A stretch of 64,000 nt of DNA from Symsagittifera roscoffensis. Lineage: Eukaryota; Xenacoelomorpha; Acoela; Convolutidae. A model generated the notes under the pieces. It had not been told where the DNA came from. It saw nothing but the letters and a program-made list of their open reading frames with translations, and did not search any database. Below, one piece after another: positions 32,057-43,453 of the stretch (positions are counted from its first letter, which is position 1; each line of letters starts with the position of its first letter). The translations under genes and the position numbers were made by a program. The DNA lies in contig NC_087062.1 in assembly GCF_963678635.1 (NCBI RefSeq), forward strand, positions 45,462,395 to 45,526,394, read 5' to 3'.

Positions 32057-33635
32057 TACTGTAATGCCTCCAACACACAATATCATTGATGCAGAGAAGG
32101 AAGGAATGAACGGTAAATTTTGTGAAAAAGAACTTAGTTTGATGGTAAGCAAAGCCCATTTTGACAACGAAGGGCAATTATGAGTTTACTGCGCGATTGA
32201 TATCAACAGCATCAATAGCTTACTTCCACGACAACAATTTGGCCTTTTTTGAAACTTTTTTAAAAGATCAAATAGCTTTAGATAGAGATTGGAGAGTTGC
32301 TCCTTACGACATAATTTTCCCAACAAAATTAAACAATGTTAATGGTCAAGAATTTATGTATTTCAGAGCATCCTATGTGTTAGCAGGTAAATCCAACGCT
32401 GGCAATCGGAAAACAATTCTCAGGCCTTATTATGGAAAAAAGTTTTTATCAAATCGGGAGAGTACACTTTTATGAAACAATTGATCAACAAAATAAAAAC
32501 AAAAGTCAGAGAAAAAATTTATTTCGATGCAAATCCTCAAAAATCACAAATAGCATGAGAATTTGGATGGATGCAAATAAAAAAACCTCATTTCCAAGTC
32601 GCCAAAACACCAGTCTGTTAGGCTGCTTTGCATTTTTTGACGAGAACGATGAATTTTGCATTGGTTACAAAATGATACCCTGCTAAGATGCATCTTATGA
32701 GGGAAACGAACTATAAGAGTCTCATTTCCCATATGACTTACCCAGTGGAACAATTCATATTTTTGTTCATTTTGACATAACTCAAAACCAAAATATTGGA
32801 GATGCAAAGGCCCCAACTTTACGCTTCATTTACTTAAATTGACACATCAAAATTTGTTGTGCTTGCAGCACTAAACCTAGTCATTGAAAAAACTTCACAA
32901 ACTTTTCGTACAACAATATCCGTACAGTAGCGCACAAAACTGCCCTTTGTAGGAACTGGAAAAATTGTGTTGACTCAGATTTTTACAATTGAAGTTTTTG
33001 AAATATCTGCCAGTCCTACTGTATTGCCTGCAACATATTGTCTGATTTTTATCGAAGCCTGAGAGCACACTTTTGCAGGACGACTGATCAATGAAGATGA
33101 ATTTTTATTAGATGGAAGCCCTCAAGAAATCACAAATAGCATGAGGATTTGGATGAATGCAAATAAAGGAATCTCATTTCCAAGTCCCCAAATACCCACT
33201 CTGTTAGGCTACTTTGCAAATCTTGACAAAAACGGTGATTATCACATTGATTACAGAGGGATACCCTCCATAGATGCATATTATGAGGGAAACGAACTGT
33301 ACGAAGCTCATTTCCCATATAATTTACTCAGTGGGACATGTCATGCTTTTGTATATTTGACATAATTCAATACCAAAATGTTGGAGATGCAAAGGCCCCA
33401 TTGATACGCGTCATTGATCCAATTAGACGGATCAAAAACGGGTGTTGCTTGCAGCATTGAACCTAATCATTGAAAAAAATTCACTACTTCAGACATCAAA
33501 AAATTCTTCACTTTAACTGTACAATCAATATCCGTACAGTTTCTCAGCACAGAAACTGGAAGTCTGGTGCCCTTTGCAGGTACTTTTAGTACTGTTAAAG
33601 TTGTATTGACTCTAAAACTCAAGCGCTTAGACTGA
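32057..33635 (+). pseudogene. Integrase tail and minor capsid type protein, copy B
   Basis: It begins in the integrase C-terminus (MNGKFCEKELSLM), then carries the same duplicated minor capsid gene as copy A (units near 32,490-32,860 and 33,000-33,440), ending at TGA 33,633-33,635. A 17-base deletion near 33,095 distinguishes it from copy A. Confidence 0.6.
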
Positions 33636-33641
33636 AAATCA

Positions 33642-34035
33642 ATGGAACAGTATAAGTCAGCAAAGCAAGCTTCACTTCCTCATTTCTCTGGACACTACCG
33701 ACTACGCGGTAGTGGACTTGGCGCTTTGGCTGCTGGTATTGGTCGTGTTGCTATACTGTCTGCACGACGGATTATTCTACCGGCTGCAAAAAATTGAGCA
33801 GAGAAGTTTTGATGAGTGCAGCGCCTGAATCGATTGATGTTGCTGTAAAAAAGAAGTCTCCTGAACAAGCCTTGAAAAATACTAAAACAAAAACTGCATG
33901 AAAACAACTCAGTGGTGATAGAGATCGCCAAAAGACACCATTGATTGTGTTAAGAAAAATAAGGTGTGTAGGAGCTCGAAAAAGGAAAACAACCATTCGA
34001 AGAAAAAGCAGACTAGCGAGAAATTGTGCAGACTT
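33642..34035 (+). pseudogene. pX-like protein, copy B
   Basis: Same start (MEQYKSAKQASLPHFSGHY), frameshift and basic tail as copy A. Confidence 0.5.
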
Positions 34036-34054
34036 TTTTCTCAAATATAAAAAT

Positions 34055-34370
34055 TACCGCTAATTTTTTATCCAATGAAGTTACCCATAGTTCGATTTTG
34101 AAAAGCAACCTCTTTTGATTTCTTTTGAAATAGCCTTTGACCAAAAAACTGGATCTGTCTACTCACCTAATGGACCAACGCTTGAATTTGAAATTACTGG
34201 TGACCTGCAAAAATTTATTTGGAAATACGATGCAAAGTAGCACATGTTTATAATTGTGTACACTTCAAAATCAGATTCTCCGGAGTTCTCAACAAAAGAA
34301 AAGTTTTAAACTTTGCTGACCCTCTCAGTCTTCCTACTAGAACGAGAATTTTTATCAGGTCAACTATTTA
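34055..34370 (+). pseudogene. Major capsid and PRO1 remnants, copy B
   Basis: Carries the same truncation joint (GCACATGTTTATAATTG) and the same loss of the His and Cys regions as copy A. These deletions therefore happened before A and B duplicated. Confidence 0.6.
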
Positions 34371-34529
34371 ATATGGTTTATTTTTACACTTTTTAGTTTT
34401 TTTGAACACTAAATTATTTTAATAATTGAAATATTTACCAATTTTTGGTAACTGAATAGCGATAGTCCGTGAGGTTGGGCTACTACCAAAGTAAAAATAT
34501 ACAAAATCGGCCTTCGGGGAATATCTCCA

Positions 34530-34620
34530 TACCAGCAACTGCGGCCTCCTGTCAGTACAATTTCCCGACGGGTTCCGAAACGCCGCCTTTCGGCTGAGAG
34601 TCGAGCGCCGTACGTTGTCC
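34530..34620 (+). repeat. GC-rich island with hairpin, copy B
   Basis: Essentially identical to 26,560-26,650. Confidence 0.6.
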
Positions 34621-34709
34621 TCTACTCGGATACCTAGAAACTTTATTCTATCTCCAGTTTTATAATAACAAGTTAGGTACAAGTTTTGAAATTATTTATA
34701 CACAGAAAC

Positions 34710-35008
34710 AGATCGAACATACACAATACTCGAAGATATGTCTCCGATTTCTTTTTACAGTTCCTCTCGGTCTCCCTTTCTTTGAATACAGCAACATCTA
34801 TCAAAGGATAAACGATAACTTCAATCAAGTCAAAGAACTGATGACAGGAAATGCAATGCAAAGCTCAAACTTAATATGATTGGTTCTCTTTTATTTTTAT
34901 GTTGCTCATTTGGTTTTTAGGACAAACTCTGATGGTGATGCTCCGGATTTTGTATACGTCAATGATGATGTTTTCAAATTTTTCTTGACTCATATGCTTT
35001 CTCATTAA
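34710..35008 (+). pseudogene. PRO2 protease-like gene, copy B
   Basis: Same frameshift and Cys-to-Ile change as copy A. Ends at TAA 35,006-35,008. Confidence 0.5.
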
Positions 35009-35069
35009 ATAATTTTTTTTAATATGGTTTAATTTCATATACATTTTAACTTCTAGATGATTGCGTGCT

Positions 35070-35578
35070 AATTAATTTTTTAAAATTTTGTCCAAAGTGT
35101 CTGTTAGCAAGGAAAGAGAGGTTTAGGGAGTGCAGACAGATAGCGCAACTCATTTTAAGCCAAACCGCAGTGACAACTGTAAAATCTTTATACTATACTT
35201 TTTTTAACTTATATCCATAAATTAATAGGTCACAATTGAAAAAAAAATCTTTTCAGATTACATGGTGACTATAAGTCAAAACTTAATATATGGTGACATA
35301 TAGTAATATTACATGGGGATTATTAGGTAAGAAATAGTACATGGTGACAGTTAGGATTATTACATGGTGATCATTGGTTGTCAGATAAAACCTGGTGACA
35401 ATAATGATTTGTTTCGTAATGTCCATCCATGTATGACAACCCCCCCATCATAGTGTACTTTATGCATTCTACTTGGATCGTTCCGACAAAATTTCAACAA
35501 GTTTCAACTTTTTTTTCTGGAATTCAGGGATATAAAAACAGTGTACACCCATCCAGTGCACAGTTTGGCCTCACAATG
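35070..35578 (+). repeat. Subterminal ACATGGTGAC repeats and terminal word, copy B
   Basis: The same series as in copy A is followed by CAGTTTGGCCTCACAATG at 35,561-35,578. Confidence 0.6.
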
Positions 35579-35680
35579 AATTCTGTATAAAATTTTGCAT
35601 TTCATACAGACGCGCAATCAAAATTGGTTTGTACCTTTTTTATGCAAGATTGCATTTCTATACTTATATTTACTCAGTTA

Positions 35681-36573
35681 CCTGGGTTGACCTCCATAAA
35701 CCGAAAAATTTTATTTTACAATTCCATTCACCGAAAATGCTTGTCATACAATTTCATGCGCTAAATATATGGAGAAATGCTAATGGTACAATTATTATAC
35801 AATTTTAAAAAATAAATGAAAAAAGATTCGAACTTGTTTTTGCGGCTATTTCAATCAAATAAAACAATCTGGTGAAAAAAAAATCAATAAAAATTGTGAG
35901 ACTAGCATTTTTTTGATGGCGACAAAAAAAAATTTCCGAGCAAAAATAAAAATTGCTTGAATTTTTTATCACTCGCAAATCAAGTTTTGTACTTTAACAA
36001 ACATTTTCTAAAAAAATATTTGCATGCAAATTTTAACTTTTTGTCTGCATAACGCAGTCCTGTATACACAAAAATTGGATTTTTTCCGTTTCTTTGGATA
36101 ACTTTTTTCAAACAGGCTAAAAACTCCTATTTATTTTGTATAACATGTTTATATATCCCTTTACCAATGTCTGATAATTCGAAAAATCTAATTTTAAAGA
36201 TAATCATCATTGAAACTTTTTGTCAAAATTTAAAAGTTATATGATATTTGAAAAGAATTCTTGCACAATTAAGGTCGTTCCAATGCATTGTAAAAGCCAG
36301 ACGATCAACTCTTTGGTGACTCTAGTTTTGTCCATGGTTTTATTCACTTGTCTTCTGTCACAAACACATCCCAAAAATTTTGAGAAATAAAGTTTTTAAA
36401 AATCAACTTTATGGTTGATGTTAAAACGCTTGACCTACAATTTTCATAATTGAAAAATGCTTACCTTAGAGTTTTCTGAACGTTTTCTGTAATTATAAAA
36501 TTGTAGGAAACTGTATGATAAAAAATGTTTCATACATGAAAATTGCAGGACAAGCATTTTTGGTCAACCCGGG
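35681..36573. mobile_element. MITE, Tc1/mariner type, copy B
   Basis: Same ends (CCTGGGTTGACC to GGTCAACCCGGG) with flanking TA (36,574-36,575), in the same position as in copy A. The DNA to 36,704 (TTATCGCTGGATGGGCATTT) matches copy A, but here the long G-tract is only six G. Confidence 0.75.
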
Positions 36574-36704
36574 TAGCTTGTGAAAAAGTCATAATATCTC
36601 CCCCCTAAATGGACTAGGGGGGACTGTACGCTTGATCCGCTGAGAAAAATTGTTCCCGTGTTGACTTGTCGCAGATGTTTATCGCTGGATGGGCATTTTT
36701 CCAT

Positions 36705-37316
36705 GTTCAAAGCTGGACTTTTAGGTCTAAATCAGAACTAATTCAGTGCAGCATTGACACTGCAAAAACTATGAACTTCCCAGATTCAATGCTTAATTAA
36801 CGTTACCCTAAACATCCGTAATTTTTCGGTGAAGTTGAGCTCATTTAGACTAAAAATGAAACTTGTAGTCAGTGAATCAGTTCGAAACAAGTCAGAGCAA
36901 TTAAAAATCACTAAGGAAAGCAGTGAAAAAAAAACTCACAAAAGTTTTTGTTTTTGCCATTAGATTGCAACAAAATTGCTTCCTCCTTGAATCCTCAAAA
37001 AAATCTAATTGTTTTAATACAGACATTGAAAAAGTAACTTTTAATTTGAATCAGTAAAATATCGATATTCTGTTTTCAATAATAGTCTTAAAAGAAAATT
37101 TATGTTTTCTTAGGATTCCATAGGAAAACTAGAAAATTTCGTTGGAATTAATGAAATCTCAAAAATTTTAACTCTGAATTTTGTTTAGTCATGGACTGTG
37201 ATGTTGGTTTTCGTTCTCATGTCACTGAAGCTGTGGACCATCTGAGGTGACAAGTCCACAATGGTCAAATCCAGTAGATGGAAAGCAGTAAATACATTCA
37301 ATCATACCTTTACACA
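36705..37316. other. Single-copy spacer between Polinton copies B and C
   Basis: This stretch has no second copy in the window and no gene I can support. It may preserve DNA that flanked the original insertion. Confidence 0.45.
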
Positions 37317-37394
37317 AACACACACACACGCACTTACACACACGCACAGACACACACACCTACACACACACACACACACACGTATATATATATT
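37317..37394. repeat. (CA)n microsatellite ending in a TA run
   Basis: Imperfect ACACAC tracts with single-base interruptions, then GTATATATATAT. It abuts the truncated MITE that opens copy C, so the break may lie in this unstable tract. Confidence 0.85.
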
Positions 37395-37655
37395 GAAAAA
37401 TGCTTACCTTAGAGTTTTCTGAACATTTTTTGTAATTATGAAATTGTAGGAAACTGTATGATAAGAAGTTTTTCATACATGAAAATTGCAGGACAAGCAT
37501 TTTTGGTCAACCCGGGTAGCTTGTGAAAAATTCATGATATCCCCCCCCTAAATGGACTTAGGGGGGGGGGTGGGGGACTGTACGCTTGATCCGCTGAGAA
37601 AAATTGTTCCCGTGTTGACTTGTCACGGATATTTATCGCTGGATGGGCATTTTTC
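37395..37655. mobile_element. Right-end MITE fragment and G-tract zone opening copy C
   Basis: The last ~120 bases of the MITE (to CCCGGG at 37,516) are followed by the C-run/TTAG-run hairpin and the same GATGGGCATTTTTC|GCGTGTG join as copy D. Confidence 0.7.
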
Positions 37656-37988
37656 GCGTGTGAATAAGGTAATAAAATTATCTCCGAACAAGGTCACGCA
37701 AAAACATGTACCTGCTTTAGTATCGATAATTAGAAACAGTTCAGCAAATTTGGTACAAAAATCAAAGTTTTATGTTGCTGACTATGTGCAAAATGCAAAA
37801 ACTGACTTGCATTTTAGAAAAGGTTACAAGCAGATTTTCACAGACAACGTTTTTTGAAATAATTGCCAATCCTACTGTAATGCCTCCAACACACAATATC
37901 ATTGATGCAGAGAAGGAAGAAATGAACGGTAAATTTTGTGAAAAAGAACTTAGTTTGATGGTAAACAAAGCACATTTTGACAACGATG
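37656..37988 (+). pseudogene. Integrase C-terminal domain only, copy C
   Basis: Nearly identical to 28,768-29,096 (copy D) and lacks the catalytic core. Confidence 0.65.
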
Positions 37989-39442
37989 GGCAATTATGAG
38001 TTTACTGCGCGATTGATATCAACAGCATCAATGGCTTACTTCCACGACAACAATCTGGCTTTTTTTGAAACTTTATTAAAAGATGAAATAGCTTTAGATA
38101 GAGATTGGAGAAATGCTCCTACGACATAATTTTCCCAACAAAATTAAACAATGTTAATGGTCAAGAATTTATTTATTTCAGAGCATCCAATGTGTTAGCA
38201 GGCAAAACCAACGCTGGCAATCGGAAAACAATTCTCAGGCCTTATTATGAAAAAAAATTTTATCAAATCGGGAGAGTACACTTTTATGAAACAATTGATC
38301 ATCAAAATAAAAACAAAACTCAACGAAAAAACGTATTTCGATGCAAATCCTCAAAAATCACAAATGCAAAAAAAGAGCCTCATTTCCAAGTCGCCAAATA
38401 CCCAGTCTGTTAGGCTACATTGCAATTTTTGACGAGAACGGTGAACTTCGCATTGGTTACAAAATGATACCCTGCTAAGATGCATCTTATGAGGGAAATG
38501 AACTTTAAGAGTCTCATTCCCCATATGACTTATCCAGTGGGACAAATCATATTTTGTTCATTTTGACATATCTCAAAACCAGAATATTGGAGATGCAAAG
38601 GCCCCATCTTTACGCTTCATTTACTTAAATTGACACATCAAAATTTGTTGTGCTTGCAGCACTAAACCTAGTCATTGAAAAAACTTCACAAACTTTTCGT
38701 ACAACAATATCCGTACAGTAGCGCACAAAACTGCCCTTTGTAGGAACTGGAAAAATTGTGTTGACTCAGATTTTTACAATTGAAGTTTTTGAAATAGTTG
38801 CCAGTCCTACTGTATTGCCTGCAACATATAGTCTGATTCTTATCGAAGCCGGAGAGCACACTTTTGCAGTACGACTGATCAATGAAATAAGAACAAAATT
38901 CAAAGATGATTATTAATTTGATGGAAGTCCTCAAGAAATCACAAATAGCATGAGGATTTGGATGAATGCAAATAAAGGAATCTCATCTCCAAGTCCACAA
39001 ATACCCAATCTGTTAGGCTACTTTGCAAATTTTGACGAAAACGGTGATTATCACATTGGTTACAGAGGGATACCCTCCATCGATGCATATTATGAGGGAA
39101 ACGAACTGTACGAAGCTCATTTCCCATATAATTTACTCAGTGGGACATGTCATGTTTTTGTATATTTGACATAATTCAATACCAAAATGTTGGAGATGCA
39201 AGGGCCCCATTGATACGCGTCATTGATTCAATTAGACGCATCAAAATGGATGTTGCTTGCAGCATTGAACCTAATCATTGAAAAAATTTCACTACTTAAG
39301 ACATCAAAAAATTATTCACTTCAACTGTACAATCAATATCCGTACAGTTGCTCAGCACAGAAACTGAAGTCTGGTGCCCTTTGCAGGTACTTTTAGTACT
39401 GTTAAAGTTGTATTGACTCTAAAACTCAAGCGCTTAGACTGA
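37989..39442 (+). pseudogene. Minor capsid type protein with internal duplication, copy C
   Basis: Same two-unit structure as A, B and D. Unit 1 has lost the MRIWM segment through a short deletion near 38,366. The stop is at 39,440-39,442. Confidence 0.6.
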
Positions 39443-39448
39443 AAATCA

Positions 39449-39860
39449 ATGGAACAGTATTATGCAAAGCAAGCTTCACTTCCTCATTTCTCTGGACACT
39501 ACCGACTACGCGATAGTGGACTTGGCGCTTTGGCTGCTGGTATTGGTCGTGTTGCTATACCGTTTGCACGATGGGTGATTCTACCGGCTGCAAAAAAATG
39601 AGCAGAGAAGTTTTGATGAGTGCAGCGCCTGAATCGATTGATATTGCTGTAAAAAAGAACTCTCCTGAACAAGCCTTGAAAACTACTAAAACAAAAACTG
39701 CATGAAAACAACTCAATGGTGATAGAGATCGCCAAAAGACTTGATTGTGTTATGAAGAATAAGGTGTGTAAGAGCTCGAAAAAGGAAAACAACCATTCGA
39801 AGAAAAAGCAGACTAGCGAGAAATTGTGCAGACTTTTTTCTCAAATATAAAAATTACCGC
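39449..39860 (+). pseudogene. pX-like small basic protein, copy C
   Basis: The ATG at 39,449 lies 6 bases after the minor capsid stop. The hydrophobic Gly/Ala segment and basic tail are as in copy A, with one frameshift after about 50 residues. Confidence 0.5.
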
Positions 39861-39874
39861 TAAGTTTTTACCCA

Positions 39875-41093
39875 ATGAATTTACCCATAGTTCGATTTTG
39901 AAAAGCAACCTCTTTTGATTTCTTTTGAAATAGCCTTTGACCAAAAAATTTGATCCGTCTACTCACCTAATGGACCAACGCTTGAATTTGAAGTTACTGG
40001 TGACCTGCAAAAATTTATTTGGAAATACGATGCAAAGTAGCACAAGCAAGTGGAGCAGATTTAAGACACGACAACACTGATCCTAATGTGTCTGATTCAC
40101 CGTTCCTCGTAAACAATTTCTTGTATTTAGAACATATTTTTATAACAGCAAAGGAGCCAAGGACTCGTGGCTCAAGTGTCAGTGATATCGTTGTGAAAAC
40201 AATCCCGCTGCGATACATGCAGCTGATTTTACTTCTCAACGAGAACTGGTCCACGAATCCAGGGAAATTTGATATTAAGGATCTGCTGGAGTTGACTTTA
40301 TTTACCTGTGACAAGCATTCAATGACCGGTGTTACCGTTAGACTTTCCTACAGACACTCTCATGAAGAACTTCTTATTATATCTGAAGATTCTGATAAGC
40401 ATTACAAGCTTCAAACACTCGAAGCGAACCTGTATGTTAGAAAATTGATTGTGACCAACCATGTGCTCTCTGCCATTGAATCAATTTTGCTCAAAACTCT
40501 CCATATCTGCGAACTATACACATCAAGAAAAAATTACCAAAATATTTCCTGCAACAGCTGGTCAGCGCAGCTGGAAACAGGAAGATGTTTTTGCTCGTGA
40601 AGCGGTAAGAGAAGTTATAATAGCAAGGAACACCAATAAAGCATTTCTGGGAACAAACCAAACGAATCATTTTCGTTAACAAAGGATTGGGTTAAAACAT
40701 ATTACTTTGAGACGGAACGGTTTGCCAATAGCAAGTACACCAATTAGTACACAAGATCATAAACGTCTCTTCTTCAACACACTATCAGCGCAGGGTGTGT
40801 TGCACTGCGGGCAGGGAATCACTCTAGATAACTACCAGCTGATTTTTTTTGTGTTTCTCACTAGCACACAGCAGGCAACTCATGACTTCCTGCATCCAGA
40901 ACATTTTAACTGCTCAGTTTCACTAGATCTTCAGTTCTCAAACGCTTTGACAGCAAACGTGGAAATTTTTGTTTGGGGTATACGCTCATCCAATGTTTTT
41001 ATTTTTACATCCGACCGCAATAGAACGTTTTTTCAATTCCGACAGTCTGAAAAAGGATCAAATCAAGTTGCAGGTTCTCATCAAGAATTGTAA
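39875..41093 (+). pseudogene. Polinton major capsid protein, longest copy (C)
   Basis: The N-terminal part (39,875-40,040) is frameshifted. A 193-codon open frame (40,019-40,600) then runs from QASGADLRHDNTDPNVSDSP through AKEPRTRGSSVSDIV and TLFTCDKHSMTGVTVRLSY to LEANLYVRKLIVTNHVLSAI. After frameshifts the rest follows: ATAGQRSWKQEDVFA (frame 40,461-40,679) and RRNGLPIASTPISTQD with ITLDNYQLIF (frame 40,707-41,093). Length and block order fit the double-jelly-roll capsid protein of metazoan Polintons, which forms the icosahedral shell of the presumed particle. Assignment rests on recognised pattern and position, not a search. Copies A and B have lost this gene. Confidence 0.7.
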
Positions 41094-41400
41094 ACATCTG
41101 AAAATCTGAAACATAAGTTTCTTGGAGTATTTGCTGCCGACAATTTTCGACCTCACATCCCAAACAATATCTTTATGTTTGTGAACACTTCAAAATCAGA
41201 TTCTCCGGAGACTCATTGGATTGTGACATTCAACAAAAGAAAAGTTTTATACTTTGCTGACCCTCTCAGTCTTCATACTAGAACGAGAATTTTTATCAGG
41301 TCACTGAAATGATGACAAACTTTCTCATGCAAGACTCAATTTCTACCATGTGCGGTTCTTTTTGTAAATATATTGCGCATTTGATTCATGATTAAAAAAA
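41026..41400 (+). pseudogene. Adenain-like maturation protease (PRO1), copy C
   Basis: In one frame: KFLGVFAADNFRPHIPNNIF, FVNTSKSDSPETHWIV with the candidate catalytic His at 41,214-41,216, then VLYFADPLSL with the Asp at 41,259-41,261. Two stops and a frameshift later comes MQDSISTMCGSFCKYIAHLI, with Gln at 41,330-41,332 and Cys at 41,351-41,353. Gln precedes Cys by seven residues, as in the adenovirus protease family (C5). The full catalytic set is therefore present in this copy, but the reading frame is broken. Its start overlaps the 3' end of the major capsid gene. Confidence 0.7.
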
Positions 41401-41599
41401 TTTTTGGTGATGCTTCTCATATTGTTTTTTTTGCTTTCCCTTTAACTAACTATTTAATATGGTTCATTTTTACACTTTTTAGTTTTTTTGAACACTAAAT
41501 TATTTTAATAATTGAAATATTTACCCATTTTTGGTAGCTGAATAGCGATTTTCCGTGAGGTTAGGCTACTATCAATGTAAAATTATACAAAATCGTTCT

Positions 41600-41720
41600 T
41601 CGGGGAATATCTCCAAACCAGCAACTGCGGCCTCCTGTCAGTACAATTTCCCGACGGGTTTCGAAACGCCGCCTTTCGGCCTGAGAGTCGAGCGCCGTAC
41701 GTTGTCCTCTACTCGGACAC
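41600..41720 (+). repeat. GC-rich island with hairpin, copy C
   Basis: Same block as in A and B with small changes (GGGTTTCGAAACGCCG). Upstream, 41,401-41,600 is AT-rich and holds no gene. Confidence 0.6.
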
Positions 41721-41814
41721 CTAGAAACTTTATTCTATCTCCAGTTTTATAGTAACAAGTTAGGTACAAGTTTTGACATTATTTATACACAGAAACAGAT
41801 CGAACATACACAAT

Positions 41815-42095
41815 ACTCGAAGATATGTCTGCGATTTTTTTTACAGATCCTCTCGGTCTCATTTTCTTTGAATACAGCAACATCTATCAAAGGATAAACG
41901 ATAACTTCAATCAAGTCAAAGAACTGATGACAGGGAAATGCAATGCAAAGCTCAAACTTAATATGATTGGTTCTCCTTTATTTTTATGCTGCTCATTTGG
42001 TTTTTAGGACAAACTCTGATGGTGATGCTCCGGATTTTGTATACGTCAATGATGATGTTTTCAAATTTTTCTTGACTCATATGCTTTCTCATTAA
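41815..42095 (+). pseudogene. PRO2 protease-like gene, copy C
   Basis: TDPLGLIFFEYSNIYQRIND is the clearest view of the start: the DPLG turn parallels the DPL of PRO1. The Gln/Cys region is frameshifted and the Cys codon position is ATT (41,966-41,968). Stop at 42,093-42,095. Catalytically dead. Confidence 0.5.
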
Positions 42096-42174
42096 ATAAT
42101 TTTTACTTAATATGGTTTAATTTCATATACATTTTAACTTATAGATGATTGCGTGCTAATTAATTTTTTTTTAT

Positions 42175-42669
42175 TTTGTCCAAAATGTCTGTTAGCAGAG
42201 GAAAGAGAGGTTAAGGGAGTGCAGACAGATAGCGCAACTCATTTTAAGCCAAACCGCAGTGACAACTGTAAAATCTTTATACTATACTTTTTTTACTTAT
42301 ATCCATAAATTAATAGGTCACAATTGAAAAAACAAATATTTTCAGATTACATGGTGACTATAAGTCAAAACTTAATATATGGTGACATATAGTATTATTA
42401 CATGGGGATTGTTAGGTAAGAAATAGTACATGGTGACAGTTAGGATTATTACATGGTGATCATTGGTTGTCAGATAATACCTGGTGACAATTATGATTTA
42501 TTTCGTAATGTCCATCCATGTATGACCCCCCCCCCCCCATCATAGTGTACTATATGCATTCTACTTTGATCGTTCCGACAAATTTTCAACAAGTTTCATC
42601 TTTTTTTCTGGAATTCAGGGATCTACAAACATTGTACGCCTATCCAGTGCACAGTTTGGCCTCACAATG
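42175..42669 (+). repeat. Subterminal ACATGGTGAC repeats and terminal word, copy C
   Basis: The same series as in A and B, followed by CAGTTTGGCCTCACAATG (42,652-42,669). Confidence 0.6.
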
Positions 42670-42770
42670 AATTCTGTATAAAACTTGCATTTCATACAGA
42701 CGCGCAAGCAAAATTGGTTTGTACCTTTTTTATGCAAGATTGCATTTCTATACTAATATTTACTCAGTTA

Positions 42771-43253
42771 CCCAGGTTGACCTCCATAAACCGAAAAATC
42801 TTATTTTACAATTCCATTCACCGAAAATGCTTGTCATACAATTTTATGCGCTAAATATATGGAGAAATGCTAATGGTACAATTATCATACAATTTTAAAA
42901 AATAAATGAAAAAAGATTCGAACTTGTTTTTGCGGCTATTTCAATCAAATAAAACAATCTGGTGAAAAAAAAAATCAATAAAAATTGTGAGACTAGCATT
43001 TTTTTGATGGCGACAAAAAAAAATTTCCGAGCAAAAATAAAAATTGCTTGAATTTTTTATCACTCGCAAATCAAGTTTTGTACTTTAACAAACATTTTCT
43101 AAAAAAATATTTGCATGCAAATTTTAACTTTTTGTCTGCATAACGCAGTCCTGTATACACAAAAATTGGATTTTTTCCGTTTCTTTGGATAACTTTTTTC
43201 AAACAGGCTAAAAACTCCTATTTATTTTGTATAACATGTTTATATATCCCTTT
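42771..43253. mobile_element. MITE, left part, cut by assembly gap, copy C
   Basis: Starts CCCAGGTTGACC after a TA, in the same place as in copies A and B, and runs into the N block. Confidence 0.7.
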
Positions 43254-43453
43254 NNNNNNNNNNNNNNNNNNNNNNNNNNNNNNNNNNNNNNNNNNNNNNN
43301 NNNNNNNNNNNNNNNNNNNNNNNNNNNNNNNNNNNNNNNNNNNNNNNNNNNNNNNNNNNNNNNNNNNNNNNNNNNNNNNNNNNNNNNNNNNNNNNNNNNN
43401 NNNNNNNNNNNNNNNNNNNNNNNNNNNNNNNNNNNNNNNNNNNNNNNNNNNNN
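43254..43453. other. Assembly gap of exactly 200 N
   Basis: A round-number gap between the Polinton cluster and the satellite. The true distance is unknown and open frames spanning it are meaningless. Confidence 1.

Larger units (their letters stand above)
30847..36704 (+). mobile_element. Direct Polinton copy B, near-duplicate of A from 21,934
   Basis: By eye it differs from 21,934-28,767 mainly by scattered substitutions and one large deletion: CAATCC at 32,051-32,056 joins what are 23,135-23,140 and 24,063-24,068 in copy A, removing 928 bases including the integrase core. The first ~1.2 kb (30,847-32,050) is noncoding. Copy B shares the loss of the major capsid gene with copy A. Confidence 0.85.
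37395..43253 (+). mobile_element. Direct Polinton copy C, retains the major capsid gene
   Basis: Gene order: integrase tail, minor capsid, pX-like, major capsid, PRO1, GC island, PRO2, subterminal repeats, MITE. It matches copy D to about 39,720 and then continues where D is truncated. It ends at the assembly gap. Confidence 0.85.
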
